Assembly: GCF_001294645.1 (NCBI RefSeq)
Contig: NZ_CP011868.1
Location: forward strand, 1,364,001 to 1,428,000
Direction: 5' to 3'
From: Pseudonocardia sp. HH130629-09
Lineage (GTDB): Bacteria > Actinomycetota > Actinomycetes > Mycobacteriales > Pseudonocardiaceae
Length of the DNA stretch: 64,000 bases
The position numbers were made by a program, and so were the translations under genes. Positions 34,044 through 43,119 of this stretch are shown in pieces (the first letter of the stretch is position 1; every line of letters begins with the position of its first letter). The notes below the pieces were generated by a model. That model was not told the DNA's origin, searched no databases, and was given only the letters and a program-made list of their open reading frames with translations.

Positions 34044-34244
34044 TCAGACGAGGTCCGGACCGTCGATCGCGAGCAGGATCACAGCCTGCCGCCACGCGGC
34101 GAGCGTGGCGGTGAAGGCGGCAGCATCACACAGGTCGAACGCGACCGGCCCGACGCGGAGCCGCAGCACTCGCGGCACCTCCGACGCGGCCCGCGCCTCG
34201 ACCAACCCACCCGTCACCCGCGGGGCACCGCCGAGCTGCACCAT
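34044..34244 (-). CDS. hypothetical 66-aa protein (repeat arm B)
   Basis: Identical to the protein at 28068-28268. In this copy the frame is open further upstream beyond the repeat arm, but the same ATG and GGGGGAAG ribosome site are the likely start. Confidence 0.5.
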   Translation of the reverse strand: MVQLGGAPRVTGGLVEARAASEVPRVLRLRVGPVAFDLCDAAAFTATLAAWRQAVILLAIDGPDLV

Positions 34245-34335
34245 CGCCGTGAGCTTCCCCCGGTTTCCCGGAGTGGCGTGGGGTGCCCCGGGAGCCGCGC
34301 CGCCGATCCGGCGGCCCGGCCCGGGGGATGTCCTA

Positions 34336-35275
34336 GGGCATGTCTCATAACCCGGCTGGTCGGGCCTGCGCGATGATCGGCAGTGTCGCGCCGTGCCGTC
34401 CTGACCGAAGCCCAGTGGGACCGGCTCGAGTCGTTGTCGCCCTCGTCGGACGGGATGCCGGGGCGCCCGTTCGCCGACCACCGCAGAGTGATCGAGGGGA
34501 TCATCTACCGGTTCCGCTGCGGGCTGGCCTGGCGTGATGTCCCGGTCGAGTTCGGGCCGTGGCAGACCCTGGGAAAAGCCGCCGCCGCTTCTGCGGTGAT
34601 GGCACCTGGGACCACGTTCTCGCAGCTCTGCTCGCCGATGCCGACTCCGCCCGTCTCGTGGACTGGGCCGTGTCGGTCGACTCGAAGATCATCCGCGCTC
34701 ACCAACACGCCGCGACCCTGAAGAAAGACGCAGGGGGGGGCAGGATCGAACCACAAGCATCTGCTGATCGAGCCGCCCGATCACGCGTTGGGCCGCTCCC
34801 GCGGCGGTCTCGGCACGAAGATCCACCAGTTCGTTGACGGCCACGGCCGCCCGCTGGTCGTGCTCGTCGGCCCCGGCCAGGCCGGCGACGCCCCGATGTT
34901 CGCGCACCTGATGTCACATCTACGCGTCGGACGGGTCGGTCCGGGCCGGCCGCGGACCCGGCCCGAGCGGGTCCGCGCAGATAAGGCCTACTCCTAGCGC
35001 GCCATCCGCGCCCACCTGCGCGGACGACGGATCGTCGCGGTCATCCCGGAGCCGGCTGACCAGCAGGGTCACCGGAACGACACGGCTCACGCGGCGGCCG
35101 ACCACCGGCGTTCGACCGGGTCGACTACCGCGACTGCAACGTCGTCGAACGCGAGTTCTGCAAGGTCAAGCAGTGGCGCGGCCTCACGACCCGCTACGAC
35201 AAGCTCGCCCTGACCTTACGCGGCGCAACTGTACTGAAGGCCATCGTCACCTGGTGCGCGCTTCAGGAAACACCC
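34336..35275 (+). mobile_element. IS5-type element with broken transposase
   Basis: The left end is GGGCATGTCTCATAAC; the right end, reverse-complemented, is GGGTGTTTCCTGAAG. The transposase begins MSRRAVLTEAQWDRLESLSP (34383), shifts frame after FGPWQT, resumes as WAVSVDSKIIRAHQHAATLK and then GRSRGGLGTKIHQFVDGHGR in further frames. It meets an in-frame stop after RVRADKAYS near 34998. At least two frameshifts and one stop make it dead. Pieces of the same IS type occur near 38.1-38.4, 41.2 and 49.8 kb. Confidence 0.82.
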
Positions 35276-35304
35276 TGGTTGTAGTCACCGGCCACGGGCC
35301 GTGA

Positions 35305-35841
35305 GTGGCACACCTTGAGGTAGTCCAGGAACGACGCCGGTCATCCGCCGACCAGACGCCGACCACGCCCGTTCCGCCGGCTCCGCCGGGCAACCGGGAG
35401 GTGCAGCGGCTCAGCGTGATGTGCAACGACGGCACCAATCCCACGGACCCCCGCGTGTGGTCGGACTTCGCGCGCCGGGCCGACGGGGTCGGGCGTGGTT
35501 TCGGCTCGCATTGGACCTATCTGTCCTTGGGGTGCGCGACGTGGCCTGGCGGGCCCGACCCGGACCGCTACACCGGGCCGTGGAACCGGGAGACGGCCGC
35601 GCCGGTGCTGGTGATCGGCAACCGGAAGGGTGATCCGGCGACGCCCTACGAGGACGCACGAACTACGTCTCGACTGCTGGCCGACGCCCGGCTGCTCACA
35701 CTCGACTCGTTCGGACACGGCGCCCGTGGTGAGAGTGCCTGCATCGACGGGGCGTTGACCGCGTACTTCACCGACGGCACGCTGCCCGCCGAAGGGGCCG
35801 TCTGCGAACCGGACCGCGGGCCGTTCGACCCGGTGCCCTGA
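35305..35841 (+). pseudogene. C-terminal fragment of a secreted TAP-type peptidase
   Basis: APVLVIGNRKGDPATPYEDA then LLTLDSFGHGARGESACIDG and the Cys-rich tail ending DRGPFDPVP match the C-terminal TAP-like domain of S33 hydrolases, with the catalytic Asp and His regions. The signal peptide and the nucleophile domain are missing, and the frame begins at the IS5-type remnant. It was probably truncated by that element. A complete relative lies at 43120-44682. Confidence 0.75.
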
Positions 35842-36125
35842 GCGTCGAAGTGCTCGGACCGCCGCCCAGCCTGTCGACGCAGAAGGTGGGCCGCCCGAGC
35901 CCCACGTGCACGACGACGTCGGCGGGCTCGTTCGTCGCGCCGAACGGTGCTGCTGCCGGTCGAGACGGTACCGATCTCGCCGGACGGCAGGGGCCGGCCA
36001 CGCAGGCCCTGATCGACCCGCCCCGGTGTGAGCCATGCCATGCACACGCGGGGTGGACCATGCGGCAACGGCATGGGTTGTGATCGACTCCGACCGGTCT
36101 CCGACCGAAGAACGAGGTGACACCG
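35842..36125. other. no gene seen before the GT39 operon
   Basis: Non-coding by appearance. GAGGTGACACC just before 36126 is a plausible ribosome site for the next small gene. No promoter can be named with confidence. Confidence 0.4.
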
Positions 36126-36296
36126 ATGCCCGACCGCCCGGACCGCGCAGCCGTTCGTCGTCCTGATGCTGTCGGGCTCGTCGAACGGCCAGAGGTAGCG
36201 CTGCTCGCTGTCGACGGCGACGGGCACCCCCTCGCCGCCTACCTCCTCGAAGACCGGGTACCGGCCGAGGGCGTCCGCTGCGCCGCGACCTCGTGA
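36126..36296 (+). CDS. 56-aa protein coupled to a glycosyltransferase
   Basis: Starts at ATG 36126, about 8 nt after GAGGTG. The sequence MPDRPDRAAVRRPDAVGLVE continues to PEVALLAVDGDGHPLAAYLL, a beta-rich segment, and its TGA overlaps the GTG of the next gene (GTGA). The overlap and the coding-like GC3 pattern argue that it is real. No family is recognised. Confidence 0.5.
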   Translation: MPDRPDRAAVRRPDAVGLVERPEVALLAVDGDGHPLAAYLLEDRVPAEGVRCAATS

Positions 36297-37753
36297 CCGG
36301 TCCCGTGCATCGCTTCGCGGCGATCCCGGTGGCCGTCACGGCCGGGATCGTCGCGATAGTCCACCTGACACTGGCCGCCGTGCCGCGTAGCTGGCTCGAC
36401 GAGGACCTGATGCTGGCCATCGGCCGCCACCACCTCGACATCGGTGCGGTGGACCAGCCACCGCTGACACCGTTGCTCGCCCGCCTCGCCGACACCCTCG
36501 ACCCGGGATCACAACTGGTCCTGGCCGTGCCCGCCGTACTCGCCACCGCCGCCGCCGTCGTGCTCACGGCGCTGGTCGCGCGCGAGCTCGGCGGCGACGC
36601 CCGCGCGCAGTCCCTCGCCGCGCTGGGTCAGGCCACCTCGATCGCCGCCGCCCAGTTCGGGCACTGGCTGACCCCCTACACACTCGAACCCGCACTGTGG
36701 ACCGCGTTGCTGTGGCTGCTCCTGCGCCGCCAACGCACTGGGGACGACCGGCTCCTGCTCGCCGCCGGGCTGGTCGCTGGTGTCGCCGCGCAGACCCGGT
36801 TCCAGGTCTTCGCACTCGGCGCGGCCCTGGTCGTCGCCGTGCTGGCCGTCGGACCCCGGGACCTGCTGAGGTGCCGGGCCACGTGGGCCGGCGCCGGGAT
36901 CGCGCTGCTGGTCGCCGCACCCACGCTGGTCTGGCAGGCCGCGCGCGGCTGGCCGCAGCTGGGCATGGCGACCGCGGTCGCCCAGGAGAACACCGCCATC
37001 TACGGGCACCCGATCGTCGTCGCCGCACACGGGCTGGCCGTGACCGGACCGCTCACCCTCGGGCTGGCGGTGTACGGGCTGCTCGCGCTGCTGCGCGACC
37101 CGCAGTGGCGGCCGCTGCGCTTCCTGGCAGTGGCCTACCTGCTGTTGTTCATCGCGGTCCTGGTCTCCGCGGGCCGGCACTACTACCTGACACCGATCTA
37201 CCCGGTCCTCGGCGCCGTCGGTGCCGTCGCGCTCCAGCGACGCCGGGAGCGCCACGGGCCACGCCGCGCCTGGCCGGTGGTCACCGCCGGCGCAGTGCTG
37301 GCCACGGCCGGCGCCGCGTCGTCGGTGCTGCTCGCCTCCCCGGCCTTCGCCGCCCCGCTGGCCACCACCACCGCAGCCACCTGGTCCGCGTTACCCGACG
37401 AGAACCGCGCGCGCACCGCACTCGTGGCGGTTCCCTACGTCCACGCTGCGCTCCTCGACGCCGCCCCACCCGACCTCGACCTGCCGGCGGTCCACGGAAC
37501 CAACAGGGCATACGGCTGGTTCCCGCCCCCGCCGGAGACGTCCGACGCGATGCTGCTCGTCGGCAGTCCCGACCGCTTCCGCCCCTACTTCACCTCCGCC
37601 CGCCCACTGCAGACAGTGACGGCGTCGACCCCGTTGGGAACCTACGGGGGCCTGGTGGAGGAGAACGCGACCATCTGGCTGCTCGAGGACCGGACGGTCA
37701 CCTGGCAACAGATGTGGTCCGAGCTCAGAGACCTCTCAGTCATCGGCCGGTGA
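36293..37753 (+). CDS. GT39/ArnT-like membrane glycosyltransferase
   Basis: A 486-aa protein with about 10-11 membrane helices, starting at GTG 36293 in an overlap with the 56-aa gene. WLDEDLMLAIGRHHLDIGAV with QPPLTPLLARL shortly after is the first extracellular loop of PMT/ArnT-type enzymes, with acidic catalytic residues. SAGRHYYLTPIYPVLGAVGA is the later conserved loop. It would transfer a sugar from a polyprenyl-phosphate donor to an exported acceptor. A soluble C-terminal domain of about 130 residues follows. The acceptor is unknown. Confidence 0.82.
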   Translation: MTGPVHRFAAIPVAVTAGIVAIVHLTLAAVPRSWLDEDLMLAIGRHHLDIGAVDQPPLTPLLARLADTLDPGSQLVLAVPAVLATAAAVVLTALVARELGGDARAQSLAALGQATSIAAAQFGHWLTPYTLEPALWTALLWLLLRRQRTGDDRLLLAAGLVAGVAAQTRFQVFALGAALVVAVLAVGPRDLLRCRATWAGAGIALLVAAPTLVWQAARGWPQLGMATAVAQENTAIYGHPIVVAAHGLAVTGPLTLGLAVYGLLALLRDPQWRPLRFLAVAYLLLFIAVLVSAGRHYYLTPIYPVLGAVGAVALQRRRERHGPRRAWPVVTAGAVLATAGAASSVLLASPAFAAPLATTTAATWSALPDENRARTALVAVPYVHAALLDAAPPDLDLPAVHGTNRAYGWFPPPPETSDAMLLVGSPDRFRPYFTSARPLQTVTASTPLGTYGGLVEENATIWLLEDRTVTWQQMWSELRDLSVIGR

Positions 37754-37756
37754 CAC

Positions 37757-38094
37757 CCGGTCCCCACCGGCCGGTGTCGACCTGGAGCCCGAGCCCGTCT
37801 CGCTCGCCGTCGCGTTGATGTCGAGGACGACGCAGATCGGGTGGTCGGCCACCTGGCCTTCGCAGATCTCGATGTACAGCGCGTCGATGAAACTATTCGC
37901 ACCCAGGCTGATGGCCGCCTCGTCGAATCCCCCACCCGGCGACTTGAGGCGGCCGTGACGCCGTCGGCGAGCAGCGCGCAGTGCGGCCGCACGCTGCGGG
38001 CAGGGTGGGTCCGGCGCTGGGCGTGTCTGCCGAACAGGTCGTCGGGTCGCGTCATGCCTTGGGGGTCAGCTACCGATGCCGGTGTGGAGTGCGC
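37757..38094. other. degenerate region, no intact gene
   Basis: The plus-strand frame MVGHLAFADLDVQRVDETIR looks partly coding, but it has no recognised family, no ribosome site, and runs into IS debris. It is treated as decayed sequence. Confidence 0.35.
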
Positions 38095-38442
38095 TGGGGT
38101 GGTGTCCCGGCGACCTCGGGCCGTGCCCGACGGTGTGGAAGCGGCACCGCCGGGGCCGCAGACAGGGCGGTCGGCGTGGACTCACGATCATCGGGGTGCA
38201 CCAGCACGCCGCGCCCCTCGACGCGATGGAGGATCGAAGTACGCGAACCTGCTCGGCGAGCCCGCTGATCACACCGCGCATCGACCGGCTGGGTCCGGGA
38301 CGGCTCCGGACCCAGCCCGACGCACCAGCAACGTCGTGGGAGCGCGGCCTCTGCCTCGTCGAACAGTGGCGCGGGCCGGCTCCCGCTACGACGAACTCGC
38401 CTCGGCGTTTCGTGGCTCCGCGCTGTGAGAGACGCACCCTAG
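38095..38442 (+). mobile_element. IS5-type remnant with internal deletions
   Basis: Fragments of an IS5-type transposase in changing frames: PTVWKRHRRG near the start, IIGVHQHAA in the middle and GLCLVEQWRG plus DELASAFRGSAL with a stop at the end. The terminal motif GAGAGACGCACCCTAG closes it. It is the same IS type as 34336-35275 but a separate copy. Confidence 0.7.
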
Positions 38443-38475
38443 CCAGCACTCCGACTTCATGGGAGGGACCTCAGG

Positions 38476-39444
38476 TCAGGCCTGGTCCTGCGCGGCGGCC
38501 TGCTGCTCCTTCTTGGCCTGCTGCTCCTTCTGGGCCTTCATGCCGGCCTGCACCGAGACCACCGCGACGAGGCCGAGGGTGATCCACAGTGCGTACTTGT
38601 CGACCGCGAGGACGACGTCGACGGCGTGCTGCCCGACGCTGTAGCCGAGCCAGGCCACCAGTCCGGCGATGAGCCCTGCACCGAGGGCGTTGAGCACCAT
38701 GAACGGCAGCAACCGCATCCGGCCCATGCCGGCCAGTGCGAAGACCGCGGGGGCTGGGACGCCCGGCAGTGCCGCCGCGACGACAGCGATCGGCAGGACC
38801 CAGCGGGGGGCGGAACGTACCCGTGCCACGAACCGCTTGGCCGCCGATCCCGGCGCCCATAGCTCGATGATCTTCGCGCCCCAGCGGCGTCCGGCCAGCC
38901 AGAACAGCCAGTCGAACTTGATCATTCCGAAGATCCCGGCCGTGACCACCAGCCAGAGGTCGGCCTCGCCGATCCGGGCGAACGCGGCCCCGGCGCCGAT
39001 CGCGGACAGGCTGCCGGTGACCGCGGCCAGGGCGACCGGGTACGACGCGATGAGCAGCGGTCGGAACGGCATCGACGCCAGGTTCAGCAGCACGATCACG
39101 ACGGTCGCGATGATCAGGAACCAGTCGCCGCCCCGCATCGGCCCGTCCCACGGGGCGACCTTGCGCAGGGCTTCGCGCGACTCCTCGAGCTCCTCGGGTG
39201 TGTAGTGCTCCTTCTTCCAGCGGAACCGGCGCTTCTTCGCCGGGGCCGATGGCGCAGCCGGGACGCCGTGCGGCGGGGTGGCCGCCTCGGAGAGGTCGGG
39301 CGCACCCACCGTGCCCACCGCGGGCATGACGAGTGTCGGGTCGTCCGGCTTCGCGTCATGGCCCGGGCCGGGGGCCCCGCCCTGGTGCCTGTGGCTGGTC
39401 GCGCCCGTCATGTCGCCTGCTCCGCTCCTCGCCGACTCGTTCAT
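38476..39444 (-). CDS. DedA/SNARE-associated-type membrane protein
   Basis: About 322 aa from ATG 39444; GTG 39459 is also open but overlaps the promoter. The N-terminal ~120 residues are charged and Pro-rich. The membrane part carries MIKFDWLFWLAGRRWGAKII and LPGVPAPAVFALAGMGRMRL, the two re-entrant/VTT motifs of the DedA superfamily. The C-terminus is Lys/Gln-rich. DedA proteins act in lipid or proton handling at the membrane. A MerR-type promoter lies directly upstream. Confidence 0.75.
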   Translation of the reverse strand: MNESARSGAGDMTGATSHRHQGGAPGPGHDAKPDDPTLVMPAVGTVGAPDLSEAATPPHGVPAAPSAPAKKRRFRWKKEHYTPEELEESREALRKVAPWDGPMRGGDWFLIIATVVIVLLNLASMPFRPLLIASYPVALAAVTGSLSAIGAGAAFARIGEADLWLVVTAGIFGMIKFDWLFWLAGRRWGAKIIELWAPGSAAKRFVARVRSAPRWVLPIAVVAAALPGVPAPAVFALAGMGRMRLLPFMVLNALGAGLIAGLVAWLGYSVGQHAVDVVLAVDKYALWITLGLVAVVSVQAGMKAQKEQQAKKEQQAAAQDQA

Positions 39445-39450
39445 GGGACG

Positions 39451-39481
39451 AGAAGACACCGTGCCGTTGCGGCACAGTCAA
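39451..39481 (-). promoter_or_regulatory. MerR-type promoter, site 1 (DedA-like gene)
   Basis: On the minus strand TTGACT, a 19-bp spacer containing the dyad TGCCG-N3-CGGCA (39462-39474), and TCTTCT. The long 19-bp spacer with a centred dyad is the hallmark of MerR-regulated promoters. The first gene starts within about 10 nt of the -10, suggesting a short leader or none. Confidence 0.75.
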
Positions 39482-39482
39482 G

Positions 39483-39952
39483 TCCGGATCGAGACTGGTC
39501 GAGACAGCGAGTGAGATGGCCAGAACGCCACGAACGGGCCCGTTCGTCCTGGTCAGCCTTGGCTCGCATTCCTACGCTGCTGATCAGGCGCCAGACCGCC
39601 ACTCGACTCGCAGTACAAGTGCCCGATGGCCGGCGTGGTTCCGCATCTACGGATTCTCTGTGGGCCGTGCTGCTCGTCACTCTTCTTGTGATCTGCTCGC
39701 CGCGCGCATCGTGAAACTGATTCTGCATGGTGGGCCCATCTTCCGAGTGAACGAATCGGCGGGTCGATGCGCGGTGTGACCGCGGTGGACAGTCGTTCCG
39801 TCCGAGGGGGACCGCGTTCTCCTGAGCGACTGGATCGTCGATCGGAGAGCTGAGGAGACGCGCCCCCGCTGTGAACGGCCAGGTGCCGAGCTCCGACGTC
39901 GGCGACAGACGTCGACGCCAGACGGCGACGACCGGCGGGTTCTCGGGGGACG
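39483..39952. other. 470-bp stretch without a gene
   Basis: No credible coding frame. Near 39851-39866 TGAGGAGACGCGCCCC resembles the terminal motif of the IS5-type elements, so part of it may be IS scar. Confidence 0.45.
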
Positions 39953-41131
39953 TCACGTGACGGTCACCTCGAGACGTGCCAGGCCACGCAGCCCGTTGTT
40001 GATCATCGGACGGGAGGACACGACCTCGAACCGGTGAACCCGGTCGGCCAGCTGCTCCAGCAGTGCGCCCATCTCCAGCCGGGCGAGGTGCATGCCCACG
40101 CAGACGTGCTCACCGCGGCCGAACGCGAGGTGGTCCGAGGGGCATCGGGTGATGTCGAAGCGCGTGGGGTCGGGGTACTGCCGGTGGTCGCGGTTCGCCG
40201 AGCCGTAGAGCAGGGCGACCCGCGCCCCCGCGGGGAGGACGACCCCGCCGATCTCGTGTTCCTCGGTCAGGACACGGGAGAACTGGGGGACCGGTGTCTC
40301 CAGGCGCAGCGACTCGTTGATCGCGTGGGGGATCCACGACCGGTCCACGCGCAGCAGGTCCCACTGGTCCGGGTTGTCGGCGAAGAGCCGGACCAGGTTC
40401 GTGATGGCCAGGATGGTTGTGTCCAGGCTCGGGGTGACGTAGTCGAGCATCATCACCGGACACTTGTCGTGCGGCATCTCGCCGCGGTCGGCGGCCTCGT
40501 ACAGGTGCGCGGCCCACCCCTGCGGGTCCAGGCGACCGGGCACCGCTTCCTCGGTGGCGAAGGCCATGAACTCCTCGACCGACGGCGTCGATGCGACGAA
40601 GCGCTCGTTCGCCGGGCCCTGGACATTCCAGATCGCCGCCGCCCACTCCAGCATCTTGTCCCGGCCCCGGTCGGGCAATCCGACCAGCTCGGACACCACT
40701 GCCATGGGCAGGTGTTCGGCGAGCTCGGTGGCGGCGTCGAACCGGCCCCGCCCGACGAGCTCCTCGACGATATGCCGGGCCTCAGCCTCGATCCGCGGCG
40801 TGATCTCACGCATCCGGTCCGCGCGCAACGGGCGACCGAGGACCGCACGCATCGTGGTGTGATCCGGGGGATCGCTGCACAGCGTGATGCCCTCGAGCTG
40901 CGCGTTGATACCCGGATCGACGAACACGCCGCGAGCCGAGGAGAACGTCCGCCAGTCCGTGAGAGCCGCCCGGACCTCCTCGTAACGGGGCAGGGCGTAG
41001 AGATCATGACGCGTGAGCCGGACGACCGGACCGAGTTCGCGCAACTCGTCGTAGATCGGGTACGGATCGACCCGTGCCCGCTCGGAGAACAGGTCGACCT
41101 GGCTGGAAGGGATGGCGGAGGCGGTGCTCAC
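39953..41131 (-). CDS. cytochrome P450 monooxygenase
   Basis: A 392-aa soluble bacterial P450 from GTG 41131. The heme loop is FGRGEHVCVG with Cys344. ExxR is Glu273-Arg276 (NESLRLETP). The I-helix reads LDYVTPSLDTT (229-239), so the usual AGxD/ET oxygen-activation motif is replaced by TPSLDTT, keeping the Thr. It needs ferredoxin partners, which are not nearby. The upstream flank is an IS fragment, so its native promoter may be lost. The substrate cannot be inferred. Confidence 0.92.
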   Translation of the reverse strand: MSTASAIPSSQVDLFSERARVDPYPIYDELRELGPVVRLTRHDLYALPRYEEVRAALTDWRTFSSARGVFVDPGINAQLEGITLCSDPPDHTTMRAVLGRPLRADRMREITPRIEAEARHIVEELVGRGRFDAATELAEHLPMAVVSELVGLPDRGRDKMLEWAAAIWNVQGPANERFVASTPSVEEFMAFATEEAVPGRLDPQGWAAHLYEAADRGEMPHDKCPVMMLDYVTPSLDTTILAITNLVRLFADNPDQWDLLRVDRSWIPHAINESLRLETPVPQFSRVLTEEHEIGGVVLPAGARVALLYGSANRDHRQYPDPTRFDITRCPSDHLAFGRGEHVCVGMHLARLEMGALLEQLADRVHRFEVVSSRPMINNGLRGLARLEVTVT

Positions 41132-41139
41132 GGTCGCTC

Positions 41140-41330
41140 GGCTCCTGTCGGACGCGCTCGGGTCGGGTTGCGTGCCGGGCCCCGACTGATCCGGGCGACA
41201 CGCAGGTATGACAGCAGGTGTACGAACATCGGTGCGTTGCCGGCCTGGCCGGGTCCGACGGGCATGACAAGAAGGTGACTGTGTCCGTCAACGAGCTGGT
41301 GGATGATGGTGGACGGACCGCCGGGGGTGG
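41140..41330 (-). mobile_element. IS5-type transposase fragment
   Basis: The frame reads IHQLVDGHSHLLVMPVGPGQ and AGNAPMFVHLLSYLRVARI, the central block of the IS5-type transposase seen at 34336-35275. It abuts and truncates the CPBP gene. Confidence 0.75.
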
Positions 41331-42279
41331 CGGCCCGACACGTGATCGGGGGGCTCGCTCGGCGGTCGTGCGGGTGAGGGTGAACTGCCCGGTGGCGACG
41401 AGCACGATGACCAGTCCGAGAGGCACGATCCATCCACTCCAGCCGAGGACCGTCGCCTGCGTGGTGTCGACGGTCGCGCCGGCCTGGGCGAACATCAGGT
41501 ACGACCCGGCGGTGGCGTTGAACGCCGAATGCCCGAGCGCTGCGGGCCACACCGACCCGGACCGAAGCCGTAGCCAGCCCAGGACCGCACCGACCAGGAC
41601 GCACATCACCGACATCGACGCGACGGCGAGCCAGCCCGGAGCGTCCGGGTAGTTGTAGCCGAGCAACAGGACCGGGGCGTGCCAGATCCCCCGGATCACA
41701 CCCGAGACCAGGATCGCCGGAACCGGCCCCAGCGGCATCAACTTCGGCAGCAGCCAGCCCCGCCAGCCGATCTCCTCGCCCAGCGCGGGAAGCACCCCGA
41801 CGAACGCCGCCACCGGGATCAACGCCAGCTGCACGGCGACGATCACGCCGACCGATCCGGGGGCGGTCCCGGTCTGGTCCTGCAGGACCTGGCGGAACCC
41901 GGACACGCCGGTGAAGTCGGCCGGGTACACCCCGAGCAGCGCACCCACCGGGAGCGCGACCAGGACCATCGACATGGACACGGCGATGCCGACCACGGTC
42001 CAGCGGAACAGCCTCCCCCACGGACGTAACGGCGCCAGCCCGAGCCGCCCGCACCCGGTCCGCAGGCCGTTCCACGAAGAACACCACGAGCACGGCTGCG
42101 ATCGACGGGGTCGCCATCACGAGCACGGCCGTCGGGGTGAACGCGGGATCGCTCAGACCGTCGCCGAGCCAGAGCGGTAGCGCAACGAGCCAGGCCGCCC
42201 CGAAGGCCAGGACGACGAAGACGATGATCGACCGTAGGTCGAGCCGCTCGGTGTGTCCGCCGGCCGGGATCGTGGTCAT
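41331..42279 (-). pseudogene. CPBP intramembrane metalloprotease gene, broken
   Basis: Starts MTTIPAGGHTERLDLRSIIV at ATG 42279, overlapping the upstream gene by 4 nt. After ERPADRVRAAR (near 42050) the continuation LAPLRPWGRLFRWTVVGIAV is in the +1 frame. GEEIGWRGWLLPKL, the EExxxR catalytic motif, and IWHAPVLL follow. The C-terminus runs into an IS5-type fragment without a native stop. One frameshift plus 3' truncation make it a pseudogene. CPBP proteins are membrane proteases often tied to peptide maturation or immunity. Confidence 0.8.
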
Positions 42280-42884
42280 GGGGTGTCCTTCGGGAGGATG
42301 AACAGCCCGGCGATGCTGCGGTCGTCGCGGTAGCTGATCCGGGCGGTGTAGTCGCCCGCCTCCATGCAGAGTTGGGTGTCGGTGACGGTCACGTCGCCCG
42401 CGCGGGCGATCTCGGGCACGCCGTGCGTCTCGTACGTGCCCGACAGTCCGAGGATCTGCGACCACGCCGCGGCGAGTGACTCCTCGGACAGACCCTCGCG
42501 CATCGTCGTGTCAAAACGGCCGACGACCTGTGAGAAGCGTCCGGTGGCGAGGTCCTCGACCGTCGTGACGGCCAGGTCGGCGGCCTCGGGGAGTGGATCG
42601 GTGTTCATGGGTTCTCCTGTCCTGGGGTCGAGCGGTCTGCCGTAGCGCTGGAAGGCCGCCTGCCGGGTCACGCCGAGTGCGTCGCCGATGCTCTGCCACG
42701 TCGCGCCCGTCTCTCGGGCCTCGTGGACGACGACCCGCACGATGTCCTCGGCGGCGGACCGGACCTCGAGGGCACGGGCGATGGAGGCGGCCCGGTCGCC
42801 GTCCGCGGTCAGGACGCGGGCCGCCAGCAGGGCGTCGATGCGAGATCGAAGCTCGCCCGCGACTGTCGTCAGGTTCTCCTTCAC
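42276..42884 (-). CDS. HTH protein with DUF3887-like domain
   Basis: 202 aa from GTG 42884. A helix-turn-helix (ATWQSIGDALGVTRQAAFQR, about residues 60-80) is followed by a C-terminal alpha/beta domain (FDTTMREGLSEESLAAAWSQ, then GDYTARISYRDD) of the DUF3887 type. The frame is open further upstream, but that part is not conserved-looking and lies beyond a palindrome. It is coupled to the CPBP gene by an ATGA overlap. The HTH and the palindrome right at the start suggest autoregulation. Confidence 0.72.
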   Translation of the reverse strand: MKENLTTVAGELRSRIDALLAARVLTADGDRAASIARALEVRSAAEDIVRVVVHEARETGATWQSIGDALGVTRQAAFQRYGRPLDPRTGEPMNTDPLPEAADLAVTTVEDLATGRFSQVVGRFDTTMREGLSEESLAAAWSQILGLSGTYETHGVPEIARAGDVTVTDTQLCMEAGDYTARISYRDDRSIAGLFILPKDTP

Positions 42885-42886
42885 GC

Positions 42887-42905
42887 TGTCAAGTCTATCT
42901 TGACA
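42887..42905 (-). promoter_or_regulatory. palindromic operator before the DUF3887-like gene
   Basis: TGTCAAG-N5-CTTGACA, a perfect 7-5-7 inverted repeat ending 2 nt from the GTG start. The position means bound protein would block transcription initiation or translation of a leaderless mRNA. Confidence 0.65.
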
Positions 42906-43119
42906 CAAGGTTGAGTGTCGAGCGGCTGCGGCGGTACGCGTCGCCACTACGTGCCCGGCCGCGACGGTGCGGTGTGGCCGATCGTCACCCGGCGACGCGT
43001 GCTCCAAGCACGCCTCGCCCCTCCAGCTCGGCGGGCTTATCCCGGGAGCTCGTGTCGCTCGGGCCTGCAGCGTCGGTGCGGCGGAACCCGGGGGGGGGCC
43101 GGGGTCTGAAGTGCCGGGC
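42906..43119. other. non-coding gap between divergent-facing genes
   Basis: About 210 bases with no clear gene. A G9 run near 43090 is notable. The longer alternative frame of the HTH gene crosses this gap but lacks coding character. Confidence 0.4.

Larger units (their letters stand above)
33644..34292 (-). repeat. 649-bp inverted repeat, arm B
   Basis: Reverse-complement partner of 28020-28668, enclosing 4975 bp. The sharp outer boundary at 34292 is followed by GC-rich sequence and the IS5-type pseudogene. Confidence 0.9.
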
